Shown here: positions 8,058 to 16,070 of the stretch, one piece after another
How the letters are laid out: each line of letters opens with the position of its first letter
Position numbering within the stretch: position 1 is the first letter of the stretch
NCBI GenBank assembly: GCA_052066835.1
Contig: JBQHRJ010000002.1
DNA length: 64,000 bases
Origin: UBA2821 sp902763335
Lineage (GTDB): Bacteria > Bacillota > Clostridia > Lachnospirales > Lachnospiraceae
Reading direction: 5' to 3' (one strand)
Program-made: the position numbers and the translations under genes
The notes under the pieces: model-generated
Seen by the model: the letters and a program-made list of their open reading frames with translations, nothing else
Database searches by the model: none
Told to the model about the DNA's origin: nothing

Positions 8058-9767
8058 CTAATCTGATTCGTATGCAATCTTAAGTGCTTCTTTAAATGAT
8101 GTAGTTCCTTCGAGACAAAGTCTGACACCACTGTCTTTAAGTGTGTGCATACCATCAGCAACAGCCTGTGCCTTAAGCTCATCTGCTCTCGCCCCGGCCG
8201 CAATCTTTATTCTAAGCTCGTTATTAACCGGCATTATCTCGTACACACCGATTCGTCCAAAATATCCGACTCCACCGCATGTACTGCATTCTGTTCCCGG
8301 TTCATAAATTGTAAGTGGCTGATTGATATCCACACCGAGCAGTCTCTTCTCGTCTTCGGTAGCCTGTACAGGTCTCTTGCAATCCGGACACAGTCTTCTT
8401 ACAAGTCGCTGGGCAATAACTCCAACAAGTGAGTCACCGATCATATACGGTTCTATACCCATATCTGCCAGACGGGTGATTGTACTTGCAGTACCATTCG
8501 TATGCAGTGTACTTACAACCAAATGTCCCGTGATAGCTGCCTTAACAGCTATACCTGCCGTTTCACCGTCTCGAATTTCTCCAATCATAATGATGTCCGG
8601 ATCCTGACGCAGAATAGAACGAAGGGCAGCGGCAAATGTAAGTCCCGCCTTCTCATTTACGTGTACCTGATTGATACCTTCCATGTTAGCCTCGACAGGA
8701 TCTTCTACTGTGATAATATTAACATCTTCTGTGTTAAGCTCACTTAATGCAGTGTACAACGTTGTAGATTTACCGGATCCTGTAGGTCCTGTTACAAGAA
8801 TAATACCATGTGGATTCTTTAGAATTCTGTCAAACTTCTCAAGCTCTTCTTCAGAAAAACCAAGATTTTTCTTATCTCTTGTAAGATTCTCTTTAGATGT
8901 GAGACGCATAACTATCTTTTCACCATTTACAGTAGGAAGTATAGATACACGGACATCATATTCTCTTCTGTCCACGGTCATCGCTATACGTCCATCCTGT
9001 GGTTTTCTCTTTTCTGCGATATCCATTCCACCTATAATCTTTATACGTGCAACTATCGCTGAAAGGAAATCTATATCATATGTGGCAACCTTGACAAGGG
9101 CACCATCAATACGGTATCTTACTCTTACTTCATACTCCATAGCCTCTATATGAATATCACTGGCTCTTCTGCGGACTCCCTGTTCAAGTATGCTTCGAAC
9201 AAGCTGGACAATGGGTGAATTGTCTACATCATCCTGTCTCTCCGCTTCAGATGCATCCGAAAGTTTAGCTTTATCTTTTTCCCTCTCCTTACGGTACTGC
9301 TCTGCGGCAGCCATAGCCTTGGTAGCACCATACAGTTTATCTATCTGATACTCTATCTGCGATCTGGTACTGAGTACAGGGTCAACCTGAAGGTTGGTAA
9401 TGATGGATATATCATCTATAGCCACAATGTCCATCGGGTCAGCCATCGCAACCCTAAGTACATTCGGAACCAACTGGTCGTATCCTATAGGAATAAGGCA
9501 GTTCTTACGAATAAAGTCTTCATTGAGCATCTTACCGACTTCTTCATCTATCTTTATCTTTCTTAAATCTATGTATTCTATTCCAAGCTGGTCACACAGA
9601 ACGTCGATAACATCATTTTCTTCTACATAACCAAGTGTAACAACTGTCTCACCAAGCTTTAACCCTTTATTCTTCTGTTCCTGAAGTGCATTATTAAGTT
9701 GTTCCTCGGTAAGCAGCCCCTTCTGAACAAGGCAGTCACCAAGACGAATCTTGTTATATCTCGCCAT
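8058..9767 (-). CDS. pilB: type IV pilus extension ATPase PilB
   Basis: 569 residues. An N-terminal GspE/PilB N1 domain (~1-150: LGDCLVQKGLLTEEQLNNAL) is followed by an N2 domain and the secretion ATPase core. Walker A GPTGSGKST is at ~327, Walker B DPDIIMIGEIRD at ~390, and the His box is TGHLVVSTLHT. Two CxxC pairs (CPDCKRP at ~460, CSTCGG at ~494) form the zinc site typical of PilB/GspE. It drives pilus polymerisation. It is the first gene of the pilus operon, 161 bases downstream of sigK. Start ATG chosen at MARYNKIRLG, which matches the family's N-terminus. Confidence 0.95.
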   Translation of the reverse strand: MARYNKIRLGDCLVQKGLLTEEQLNNALQEQKNKGLKLGETVVTLGYVEENDVIDVLCDQLGIEYIDLRKIKIDEEVGKMLNEDFIRKNCLIPIGYDQLVPNVLRVAMADPMDIVAIDDISIITNLQVDPVLSTRSQIEYQIDKLYGATKAMAAAEQYRKEREKDKAKLSDASEAERQDDVDNSPIVQLVRSILEQGVRRRASDIHIEAMEYEVRVRYRIDGALVKVATYDIDFLSAIVARIKIIGGMDIAEKRKPQDGRIAMTVDRREYDVRVSILPTVNGEKIVMRLTSKENLTRDKKNLGFSEEELEKFDRILKNPHGIILVTGPTGSGKSTTLYTALSELNTEDVNIITVEDPVEANMEGINQVHVNEKAGLTFAAALRSILRQDPDIIMIGEIRDGETAGIAVKAAITGHLVVSTLHTNGTASTITRLADMGIEPYMIGDSLVGVIAQRLVRRLCPDCKRPVQATEDEKRLLGVDINQPLTIYEPGTECSTCGGVGYFGRIGVYEIMPVNNELRIKIAAGARADELKAQAVADGMHTLKDSGVRLCLEGTTSFKEALKIAYESD

Positions 9768-9928
9768 ATCTTCTTATTCCTTCATTTCATCCTTAATTTA
9801 CTACTACATAATTTTACCATAACAGTAGCATAAAATAAAGTGGTTTTTCACATTTTCATCACTTTGTTATACATTTTTATAATTTTCAACTAATTTAATT
9901 TTTATTTTTTGTGAATTTTGCTATGTTT
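9768..9928 (-). promoter_or_regulatory. leader region of the pilus operon
   Basis: This 161-base AT-rich gap separates sigK from pilB and is the only space large enough for a pilus promoter. On the minus strand a TAAAAT preceded 17 bases earlier by TTTATT (close to the pilB start) is a possible but weak sigma-A promoter. I see no clear terminator for sigK, so read-through into pilB cannot be excluded. No riboswitch fold is recognisable. Confidence 0.3.
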
Positions 9929-10552
9929 TTATATTTTTTCCAGTCCCTCTCTCAGTTTTAGCAGTGCTTTTTTCTCTATCCTGCTTATATAACTCCTTGA
10001 TATGTGATATTTCTGTGCAAGCTGCCTCTGGGTCAGTTCTTTTCTGCCCGCCAGTCCGTACCTACTATATATTATATCCTTTTCCCTCTCATTTAGAACC
10101 ACGTCAAATATTTTATAGAGATTTATTATATTCTGCTTCAACTCACATTTTTCATATACTTCCTTTTCACTTATTTCTATCACGTCTATCAGACTTATAT
10201 CATTTCCGTCTTTATCAAGCCCTATCGGTTCAAAAAGAGAGATTTCCTTCATCTTCTTTTTTTCATTTCTGAGCATCATAAGAATTTCATTTTCTATGCA
10301 CTTCGCTGCATATGTTGCAAGCCTCCCTTTAGATATTTCAAAGCTGTTGACAGCCTTTATAAGACCTATTGTACCGACAGACAATATATCCTCCATGTCT
10401 CTTCCCGGCTTGTGATACTTTTTGCTTATATGAGCCACGAGGCGCATATTACGCTCTATCAGAATATTTCTGGCAGTCTGACTGCCATCCTGAAATTCTT
10501 TTAAATATTTTTCCTCTTCATGTCGCGTAAGGGGTTTTGAAAAAGTTTTCAA
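9929..10552 (-). CDS. sigK: RNA polymerase sigma factor, sigma-K type (sporulation)
   Basis: 207 residues. Region 2 is complete (RNMRLVAHISKKYHKPGRDMEDILSVGTIGL is the order of motifs) with the -10 recognition segment KGRLATYAAKCIENEILM. The SLFEPIGLDKDGNDISLID stretch and the region 4 helix-turn-helix (LTQRQLAQKYHISRSYISRI) closely follow Bacillus SigK. Mother-cell sigma-K drives late spore-coat genes. The start is uncertain: a TTG at 10552 has GAGG seven bases upstream; a GTG at 10561 would add three residues. Either way there is no ~20-residue hydrophobic pro-sequence as in Bacillus pro-SigK, and the gene is not interrupted by a skin element. It reads toward pilB. Confidence 0.88.
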   Translation of the reverse strand: MKTFSKPLTRHEEEKYLKEFQDGSQTARNILIERNMRLVAHISKKYHKPGRDMEDILSVGTIGLIKAVNSFEISKGRLATYAAKCIENEILMMLRNEKKKMKEISLFEPIGLDKDGNDISLIDVIEISEKEVYEKCELKQNIINLYKIFDVVLNEREKDIIYSRYGLAGRKELTQRQLAQKYHISRSYISRIEKKALLKLREGLEKI

Positions 10553-10634
10553 AAAAAGCACCTCGAAGCATCTTTAATATATTTTATGTCAGATTCACTT
10601 CAAAGTGCCTTTCCATATAGTTAAATTTAACATT

Positions 10635-11858
10635 TTACTCTGCACGTCGCAGAATGTCAAACTCATCAAGCGGAGTTCCAAGGTCTATATACAATTTCTG
10701 TTTCGGATGCGGTGCACTGTCCATTTCATTCCCATACTCATCAAGTATCCGTTTTACAGTTACCACCTGATTTTCTCCCGAAGGTTTCATAATCTCTATC
10801 TCTTCACCTACACTGAATTTGTTCTTCTGTTCAATGCAATATCCCATTCCATCTTCATAACCTTTTATCAGTCCAAGGTATGTGTAATTCTTCTCGTATG
10901 TGTTGCTGTCATATATCTGCGTATCCTTATCCGGCTTTCCAAAGAAAAATCCTGTAGTATACTTTCTATATGTGCATTTTGATATTTCCTCACGGTAAAA
11001 CGGTAAACGTTCCCTATAATATTCAGGAGATTTTTTGTAATCATCTATAGCCATTCTGTAGGTTCTGGCAACTGTGGCAACATAAAGCGCCGTTTTCATT
11101 CTGCCCTCAACCTTAAAACTGTCTATTCCTGCATCTATGAGTTCAGGAATGTGTTCAATCATACATAAATCTTTGGAATTGAATATATATGTTCCACGTT
11201 CATTCTCATATACCGGCATATACTCTCCCGGTCTTGATTCTTCCACTACGCTGTATTTCCATCTGCACGGATGTGTACAGGCTCCGCGGTTCGCATCTCT
11301 CGAAGCCATAAAATTACTCAAAAGGCAGCGTCCCGAATACGATATGCACATGGCACCGTGTATAAATGTCTCTATCTCCATGTCATCAGGAATATTATTT
11401 CTTATAGTCTTTATCTCCTCAAGCGAGAGTTCCCTTGCCGTAACCACTCTCTTTGCACCGAGTCCGTACCAGAAGTTAAATGTTCCGTAGTTTGTATTAT
11501 TCGCCTGTGTACTTACATGAAGTTCCATATCAGGAAGTATTTCCTTTGCAATGGTAAATATCGCAGGATCAGATATAATAAGCGCATCCGGTTTTACATC
11601 CTTAAGCTCGGTAAAATATTTTCTAACTTCCTCAAGATCACCATTATGTGCCAGAATATTAGCCGTCACATACACTTTCACTCCACGTTCATGGGCAAAA
11701 GCAATTCCCTCCCTCATATCATCAAGGGAAAAATTCTTAGCTCCGGCTCTCAGGCTGAACACTTCACCACCTATATATACTGCATCCGCTCCAAACGTTA
11801 CAGCCACTTTAAGTACTTCCAGATTATTTGCCGGAATAAGCAGTTCAACTTCTCTCAT
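10635..11858 (-). CDS. trhP: U32-family tRNA uridine-34 hydroxylation protein TrhP
   Basis: 407 residues. The U32 signature with its cysteines is intact (HGAMCISYSGRCLLSN, then RGACTHPCRWKY), the ligands expected for an iron-sulphur cluster. The N-terminal TIM-barrel start ELLIPANNLEVLKVAVTFGADAVYIG is typical. Family members once called peptidases are now linked to prephenate-dependent hydroxylation of U34 in tRNA. The trmR gene just upstream methylates that same hydroxyl, which supports the tRNA role. Start ATG 11858 has AAAGGA seven bases upstream and overlaps the trmR stop by 14 bases. Bacillus has two tandem copies (yrrN, yrrO); only one is here. Confidence 0.85.
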   Translation of the reverse strand: MREVELLIPANNLEVLKVAVTFGADAVYIGGEVFSLRAGAKNFSLDDMREGIAFAHERGVKVYVTANILAHNGDLEEVRKYFTELKDVKPDALIISDPAIFTIAKEILPDMELHVSTQANNTNYGTFNFWYGLGAKRVVTARELSLEEIKTIRNNIPDDMEIETFIHGAMCISYSGRCLLSNFMASRDANRGACTHPCRWKYSVVEESRPGEYMPVYENERGTYIFNSKDLCMIEHIPELIDAGIDSFKVEGRMKTALYVATVARTYRMAIDDYKKSPEYYRERLPFYREEISKCTYRKYTTGFFFGKPDKDTQIYDSNTYEKNYTYLGLIKGYEDGMGYCIEQKNKFSVGEEIEIMKPSGENQVVTVKRILDEYGNEMDSAPHPKQKLYIDLGTPLDEFDILRRAE

Positions 11859-12507
11859 CTTCTTTTCCTTTCCTGACACTTATAGTTATTCCATCACCTA
11901 TAGGTACCACTGTTGTTTCAAACTCAGGCATATTTTTCAATGTGTACAGATATTCCCTCATACGGGAATGTATGGTCCGGTTTCTTCTCTCTATGCCATA
12001 TCTCGATTTGACTATATCTCCCTCCTGAAGTACATTGTCACACACGATGACTCCGCCTTCATTCACCTTATCCATAATCATCTCCAGATAATTCATATAC
12101 TGTCCTTTAGCCGCATCCATAAATACAAAGTCATACTTTTCATTAAGTTCCGGCAAAACCTTGAGGGCATCTCCTTCTATGAGCCTTATTCTGTCTGAAT
12201 ATCCTGATTTTTCTATATTATCTAGTGCTATCGGTATTCTCTTTTCATAATTTTCTATTGTTGTTATATGACAGTTTTCAGGCATTGCACCTGCCATTAT
12301 TATTGCCGAATATCCTATAGCAGTACCTATTTCCAATATACTCTCCGGTCTTGTTATGTTTATCAGTACCTTGAGCATACTCTCCATTTCCTTGCGGATT
12401 ATAGGCACATAATTTTCATGGGCATATTTTTCTATGTCATCGCACAATTCTCCATTACTCTTTTCAAGCGAATGTATAAATGTAACTATTCTATCATCTA
12501 CTATCAT
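11845..12507 (-). CDS. trmR: tRNA 5-hydroxyuridine methyltransferase TrmR (class I O-methyltransferase)
   Basis: 220 residues, a SAM-dependent Rossmann fold. Motif I is ESILEIGTAIGYSAI near residue 55, followed by the acidic ITTIENYEKR, and the metal-binding VFMDAAKGQY and GVIVCDNVL motifs. These are the catechol-O-methyltransferase-like hallmarks of the YrrM/TrmR family, which makes 5-methoxyuridine at tRNA position 34. Its start overlaps the stop of the MltG-like gene by one base (TAATG) and its end overlaps trhP. This order (mltG, trmR, trhP) is the same as yrrL-yrrM-yrrN in Bacillus. Confidence 0.88.
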   Translation of the reverse strand: MIVDDRIVTFIHSLEKSNGELCDDIEKYAHENYVPIIRKEMESMLKVLINITRPESILEIGTAIGYSAIIMAGAMPENCHITTIENYEKRIPIALDNIEKSGYSDRIRLIEGDALKVLPELNEKYDFVFMDAAKGQYMNYLEMIMDKVNEGGVIVCDNVLQEGDIVKSRYGIERRNRTIHSRMREYLYTLKNMPEFETTVVPIGDGITISVRKGKEDERS

Positions 12508-12887
12508 TACTGGCTTTCTCCATCTGAATCAGGTTTAGTACAAAGCATTTCTATAATTGATTCTCCATCCATGCTTGAATTCAATGTGTATGTTCCCGGT
12601 ATATACTTTGCCTCGTATATTATCGATTGCACATAATATACCATCTTTTTCTCAACAACATGGTTGTCGTATAATTTCTGTGCCACATCCATCTTTGAAT
12701 CACCCGAATCGATAGTGACCACTATCTCTGTTCCCGGTGCTTCCTCATATCCCTCATTTGCAAACACATCTTTTCCAAAATTGTAACTGACTGTGCCGAG
12801 TATTATGAGAACTGCTGCCACCACAAAATATACCGTCACTTTTATAAAGGTTTTTATCATTGCCTCTGTCTTGGGACTAAGCATCAT
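12507..12887 (-). CDS. short MltG-like membrane protein lacking the lytic transglycosylase domain
   Basis: 126 residues from the ATG at 12887, which has AAAGG nine bases upstream. A cytoplasmic tail, one membrane segment (VTVYFVVAAVLIILGTVSYN) and a LysM-like domain (VVTIDSGDSKMDVAQKLYDN, then YIPGTYTLNSSMDGESIIEML) match the N-terminal third of the endolytic transglycosylase MltG/YrrL. The ~200-residue catalytic domain with its essential Glu is absent; the reading frame ends cleanly and the next gene begins at once, so this is not a frameshift visible in the window. It occupies the yrrL position of the Bacillus cluster. It may bind glycan or regulate another enzyme; cutting activity is not expected. 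Confidence 0.78.
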   Translation of the reverse strand: MMLSPKTEAMIKTFIKVTVYFVVAAVLIILGTVSYNFGKDVFANEGYEEAPGTEIVVTIDSGDSKMDVAQKLYDNHVVEKKMVYYVQSIIYEAKYIPGTYTLNSSMDGESIIEMLCTKPDSDGESQ

Positions 12888-12907
12888 ATTCATCAGCCTT
12901 TCTCATT

Positions 12908-13246
12908 TTAATTGAGGAAATTCATATCCATATCTATTGAATCTACAATAATTGTGGTAACTTTTCTTATCTCTCTGCACACCAGTGATTCTGCATCCAT
13001 ATATTCTCTTGCCACATGGTTATTAACGATATGACTGAATTCATTCACCAGCTGGTTAAGTGCATTCTGCATATTTTCATCAGGATTATTCTGAATATAA
13101 AATCTTTTCTTTCTATATTCATTCACTCCTGCCATGAGTTCCGGGTCTTCTTCAAGTTTTCTTCTAGCTTCATCATATCTTGTGTACGCATCACCGGATA
13201 AGATAAGTTCAGCTAATTCTCTTGCTTTGCTCTCTAATTCGAACAT
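12908..13246 (-). CDS. YlbF/YmcA family protein
   Basis: 112 residues, all-helical and charged, with no membrane segment. The core LAELILSGDAYTRYDEARRK, the FYIQNNPDEN region and the C-terminal EYMDAESLVCREIRKVT helix match the Com_YlbF family. In Bacillus, YlbF, YmcA and YaaT form the Y-complex that modulates RNase Y mRNA processing and affects competence and sporulation. It sits 20 bases after RNase J, which fits an RNA-decay role here. Which paralogue (YlbF or YmcA) it corresponds to cannot be told. Start at ATG 13246 with AAGGAG 12 bases upstream, a rather long spacing. Confidence 0.75.
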   Translation of the reverse strand: MFELESKARELAELILSGDAYTRYDEARRKLEEDPELMAGVNEYRKKRFYIQNNPDENMQNALNQLVNEFSHIVNNHVAREYMDAESLVCREIRKVTTIIVDSIDMDMNFLN

Positions 13247-13266
13247 CAGTCAAATCATCTCCTTAA

Positions 13267-14940
13267 CTATTCAACTTCCATAATAATCGGTAATATCATA
13301 GGACTTCTCTTCATTCTCTTCCATAAGTACTCGCTGAGTGTGTCTTTTACCACCATCTTAATTTTGCCCCAGTCAGATACCTTTCTGCTAAGGCAGTCAT
13401 CAAGTGCCTCTGCCACAACACTCTTTGCTTCATCTATAAGATTTTCAGCTTCACGCACATATACGAATCCTCTTGTAACTATATCCGGTCCCGCAAGAAG
13501 CTGATTGCTGTACTTCTCAAGTGTCATAACTACTATTATTATTCCGTTCTCAGCAAGATTCTGTCGGTCTCTTAAAACTATATTTCCTACATCTCCTACG
13601 CCAAGTCCGTCTACTAAGACTCCGCCTGTAGGCACCTTGCCTATGACTTCTGCTCCATCATAACCTATACTTAACACATCTCCTGATGACAATATCTCAA
13701 TATTATCTCTTGCAACGCCCATAGTCTCTGCAAGTTCAGCGTGAGCTTTCAGATGTCTGTACTCACCGTGAACCGGTATGGCATACTTAGGTTTAACAAG
13801 TGAATATATAAGTTTTATCTCTTCCTGGCATGCATGTCCTGATACATGAGTATCTTCATATATGACATTTGCACCTTTGATAGATAATTCATTGATAATT
13901 CTTGCAACAGACTTCTCATTACCCGGTATAGGCGAAGAGCTGAGTATAACTGCATCTCCCGGTTTAATAGTAACCTTCTTATGAATAGATGCTGCCATTC
14001 TTGACAGTGCTGCCATGGATTCTCCCTGACTTCCTGTTGTTACGAGTACTATCTGCTTATCAGCATAATTCTTCATCTGATCTATGTCAATGAGTGTGTT
14101 GTCCGGTATCTTTATATATCCCAGCTCACTTGCTATGGTGATTATATTCACCATACTTCTTCCTTCAACTATTACCTTTCTGCCGTACTTGTACGCAGAA
14201 TTGATAATCTGCTGAACCCTGTCAACATTTGATGCAAATGTTGCTATGATAATACGTCTTTCCACATTCTCTGCAAATATATGATCAAAGGTCTTACCGA
14301 TGGTTGTCTCTGACATTGTAAATCCCGGTCGCAGTACATTTGTACTGTCACACATAAGTGCCAGAACGCCTTTCTTACCGAGTTCTCCGAATCTTGTCAA
14401 ATCGATTGCATCACCAAATACAGGTGTGTAATCAATCTTAAAGTCTCCGGTGTGAACGATGATACCTGCCGGAGTGAATATAGCCAGTGCCGCAGCATCA
14501 ACTATACTGTGGTTGGTCCTTATAAACTCTATTCTGAAACATCCGAGATTAATTGACTGTCCATATTTTACAATCTTTCTCTTCACTGAATTGAGAAGAT
14601 TGTGCTCTTTTAATTTTCCTTCTATTATTCCGATAGTAAGTTTTGTTGCATACACAGGGACATTTACTTCCTTAAGCACATACGGTAACGCACCTATATG
14701 ATCTTCATGTCCATGAGTTATAACAAAACCTTTAACCTTACTTATATTTTCCTTGAGATATGTTACATCCGGAATAACAAGGTCTATACCAAGCATGTCA
14801 TCATCCGGAAAAGACAGTCCGCAGTCAACAACTATTATACTGTCCTCATACTCAATAGCGGTTATGTTCATTCCAATCTGTTCAAGTCCGCCCAAAGGAA
14901 TGATTTTAACCCTTTCATTCTTTTTTATTTCCTGTTTCAA
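13267..14940 (-). CDS. rnj: ribonuclease J
   Basis: 557 residues, the usual length. A metallo-beta-lactamase core with HGHEDHIGALPY (the HxHxDH zinc motif), CGLSFPDDDMLGID upstream and the HTGDFKID motif; a beta-CASP insert with CDSTNVLRPG and the nucleotide motifs SGHACQEE and PVHGEYRHL; a C-terminal domain ending in RSPMILPIIMEVE. RNase J is a 5'-3' exoribonuclease and endonuclease central to mRNA decay and rRNA maturation. The start codon is TTG at 14940 with GGAGG eight bases upstream. It lies 15 bases after DUF1292 and before the ylbF-like gene, making a compact RNA-processing block. Confidence 0.94.
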   Translation of the reverse strand: MKQEIKKNERVKIIPLGGLEQIGMNITAIEYEDSIIVVDCGLSFPDDDMLGIDLVIPDVTYLKENISKVKGFVITHGHEDHIGALPYVLKEVNVPVYATKLTIGIIEGKLKEHNLLNSVKRKIVKYGQSINLGCFRIEFIRTNHSIVDAAALAIFTPAGIIVHTGDFKIDYTPVFGDAIDLTRFGELGKKGVLALMCDSTNVLRPGFTMSETTIGKTFDHIFAENVERRIIIATFASNVDRVQQIINSAYKYGRKVIVEGRSMVNIITIASELGYIKIPDNTLIDIDQMKNYADKQIVLVTTGSQGESMAALSRMAASIHKKVTIKPGDAVILSSSPIPGNEKSVARIINELSIKGANVIYEDTHVSGHACQEEIKLIYSLVKPKYAIPVHGEYRHLKAHAELAETMGVARDNIEILSSGDVLSIGYDGAEVIGKVPTGGVLVDGLGVGDVGNIVLRDRQNLAENGIIIVVMTLEKYSNQLLAGPDIVTRGFVYVREAENLIDEAKSVVAEALDDCLSRKVSDWGKIKMVVKDTLSEYLWKRMKRSPMILPIIMEVE

Positions 14941-14955
14941 AATTACACCTCCATA

Positions 14956-15225
14956 TTATTTTACATCTATATCTTCGAGCAGTTCATCAAATATCTTTGA
15001 TACATATGCAAGTTCCGCATCGTCATCAACCATCTGATATACAGCCTCTTCATCTTCTGCATCTGAAACATCCTTAAAAATATACGCTTCCAGTTCCTCA
15101 TCTTCGTCTGTTTCATCAGACTCTGTAACGAGAAGATAATTCATATTATTTATTTTTGTTTCCTCAATAACATATACTTCTGTTTCCTCACCTGCTTCAT
15201 CTACGAAGCTTAATTTTCCATACAT
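14956..15225 (-). CDS. DUF1292 protein (YrzB family)
   Basis: 89 residues, very acidic. It contains the DUF1292 core, a small beta domain (LSFVDEAGEETEVYVIEET, NYLLVTES) followed by acidic ELEAYIFKDV and a helical tail. Function is unknown. The family is almost always found between ruvX/ireB and mltG-type genes in Firmicutes, as here (ruvX is 26 bases upstream), so the neighbourhood confirms the call more than the sequence does. Confidence 0.82.
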   Translation of the reverse strand: MYGKLSFVDEAGEETEVYVIEETKINNMNYLLVTESDETDEDEELEAYIFKDVSDAEDEEAVYQMVDDDAELAYVSKIFDELLEDIDVK

Positions 15226-15251
15226 ATTCTTTTACCTTTCAATAATATATT

Positions 15252-15683
15252 TTAGTTGTTTTTCATTGCAATATAATCAAGATAGCCCTGTAAAATGAAC
15301 GTTGCAGCTATCTGGTCTACATATTTTTTTCTGTTCTCACGACGCACACCGGTCTCCATCATGGTTTTGTCAGCTGATACTGTTGTCAGTCTCTCATCCC
15401 ACATAACCACTTCTAGTCCTGTTCTTCTCTCTAACATTTCCTTGAACGCTAATGTTTTCTCTGCACGTTCTCCTAATGTATTATTCATATTCTTAGGAAA
15501 ACCAAGCACAATCTTTTCACAGTTATACTCTGATATAATCTGTTCTATACGTGCAAGTGTCTTTCTAAGCTTACTTTCCGATTCACGCCGCACAATCTCA
15601 AGACCCTGAGCGGTAATGCCAAGTTCATCCGAAACTGCAACACCAACCGTCTTAGAGCCAAAATCTAATCCTATTATTCTCAT
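15252..15683 (-). CDS. ruvX: Holliday junction resolvase-like protein RuvX (YqgF)
   Basis: 143 residues, full length. It opens with MRIIGLDFGSKTVGVAVSD, the RNase H-fold DxGxxxxGVAxSD motif holding the first catalytic Asp. The second motif KIVLGFPKNMNNTLG and the third WDERLTT (catalytic Asp-Glu) are present. The family is linked to processing of the 16S rRNA 5' end and to recombination. It is followed by DUF1292 and preceded by ireB, the conserved Firmicutes trio. Confidence 0.93.
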   Translation of the reverse strand: MRIIGLDFGSKTVGVAVSDELGITAQGLEIVRRESESKLRKTLARIEQIISEYNCEKIVLGFPKNMNNTLGERAEKTLAFKEMLERRTGLEVVMWDERLTTVSADKTMMETGVRRENRKKYVDQIAATFILQGYLDYIAMKNN

Positions 15684-15743
15684 ATCTATCCATTTCCAAA
15701 CCGATATTGTAATCTGTCTTCTAAAACAAATTAAATCTTAAAT

Positions 15744-16013
15744 CTATCTCTTCTCTTTTAACTTTGTATTGATATAATATGTCAATGCTTCCTCTATAAG
15801 CTCATCACGCTCAACCTTCATAATGAGACTTCTCGCATTATTGTGGCTTGTGATATAAGTAGGGTCTCCTGACATTATATATCCCACTATCTGATTAACC
15901 GGATTGTATCCTTTCTCAACCAATGCCTGATATACTCTTTCTAAAACCTGTCCAACTTCTAATTTAGTCTCAACCGGTACCTTTACATATTGTGTATTAT
16001 TTAAGTTCTCCAT
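15744..16013 (-). CDS. ireB: IreB family regulatory phosphoprotein
   Basis: 89 residues (UPF0297/YrzL). The N-terminal NNTQYVKV is adjacent to the Thr pair typically phosphorylated by the PASTA kinase IreK in Enterococcus; then KGYNPVNQIVGYIMSGDPTYITSH, the most conserved stretch of the family, and a C-terminal helix with YYINTKLKEKR. In Enterococcus IreB is a negative regulator of cephalosporin resistance. It is the first gene of the ireB-ruvX-DUF1292 group. It lies 57 bases after mtaB on the same strand, with no terminator visible between. Confidence 0.92.
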   Translation of the reverse strand: MENLNNTQYVKVPVETKLEVGQVLERVYQALVEKGYNPVNQIVGYIMSGDPTYITSHNNARSLIMKVERDELIEEALTYYINTKLKEKR

Positions 16014-16070
16014 ATATTGCCTCCAAATTTCACGTTCACTTTATTTCTATCTAGTATTTTAATATATAAA

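Noticed and set aside
1..9767. locus as a type II secretion or competence (com) system
   Set aside because: PilT, PilM and PilO homologues and a full pilin set point to type IV pili; the com operon of Firmicutes lacks PilT and PilM, and no secretin or pseudopilin set of type II secretion is present.
9768..9928. strong sigma-A promoter before pilB
   Set aside because: No hexamer pair close to consensus is present; only a weak candidate is recorded.
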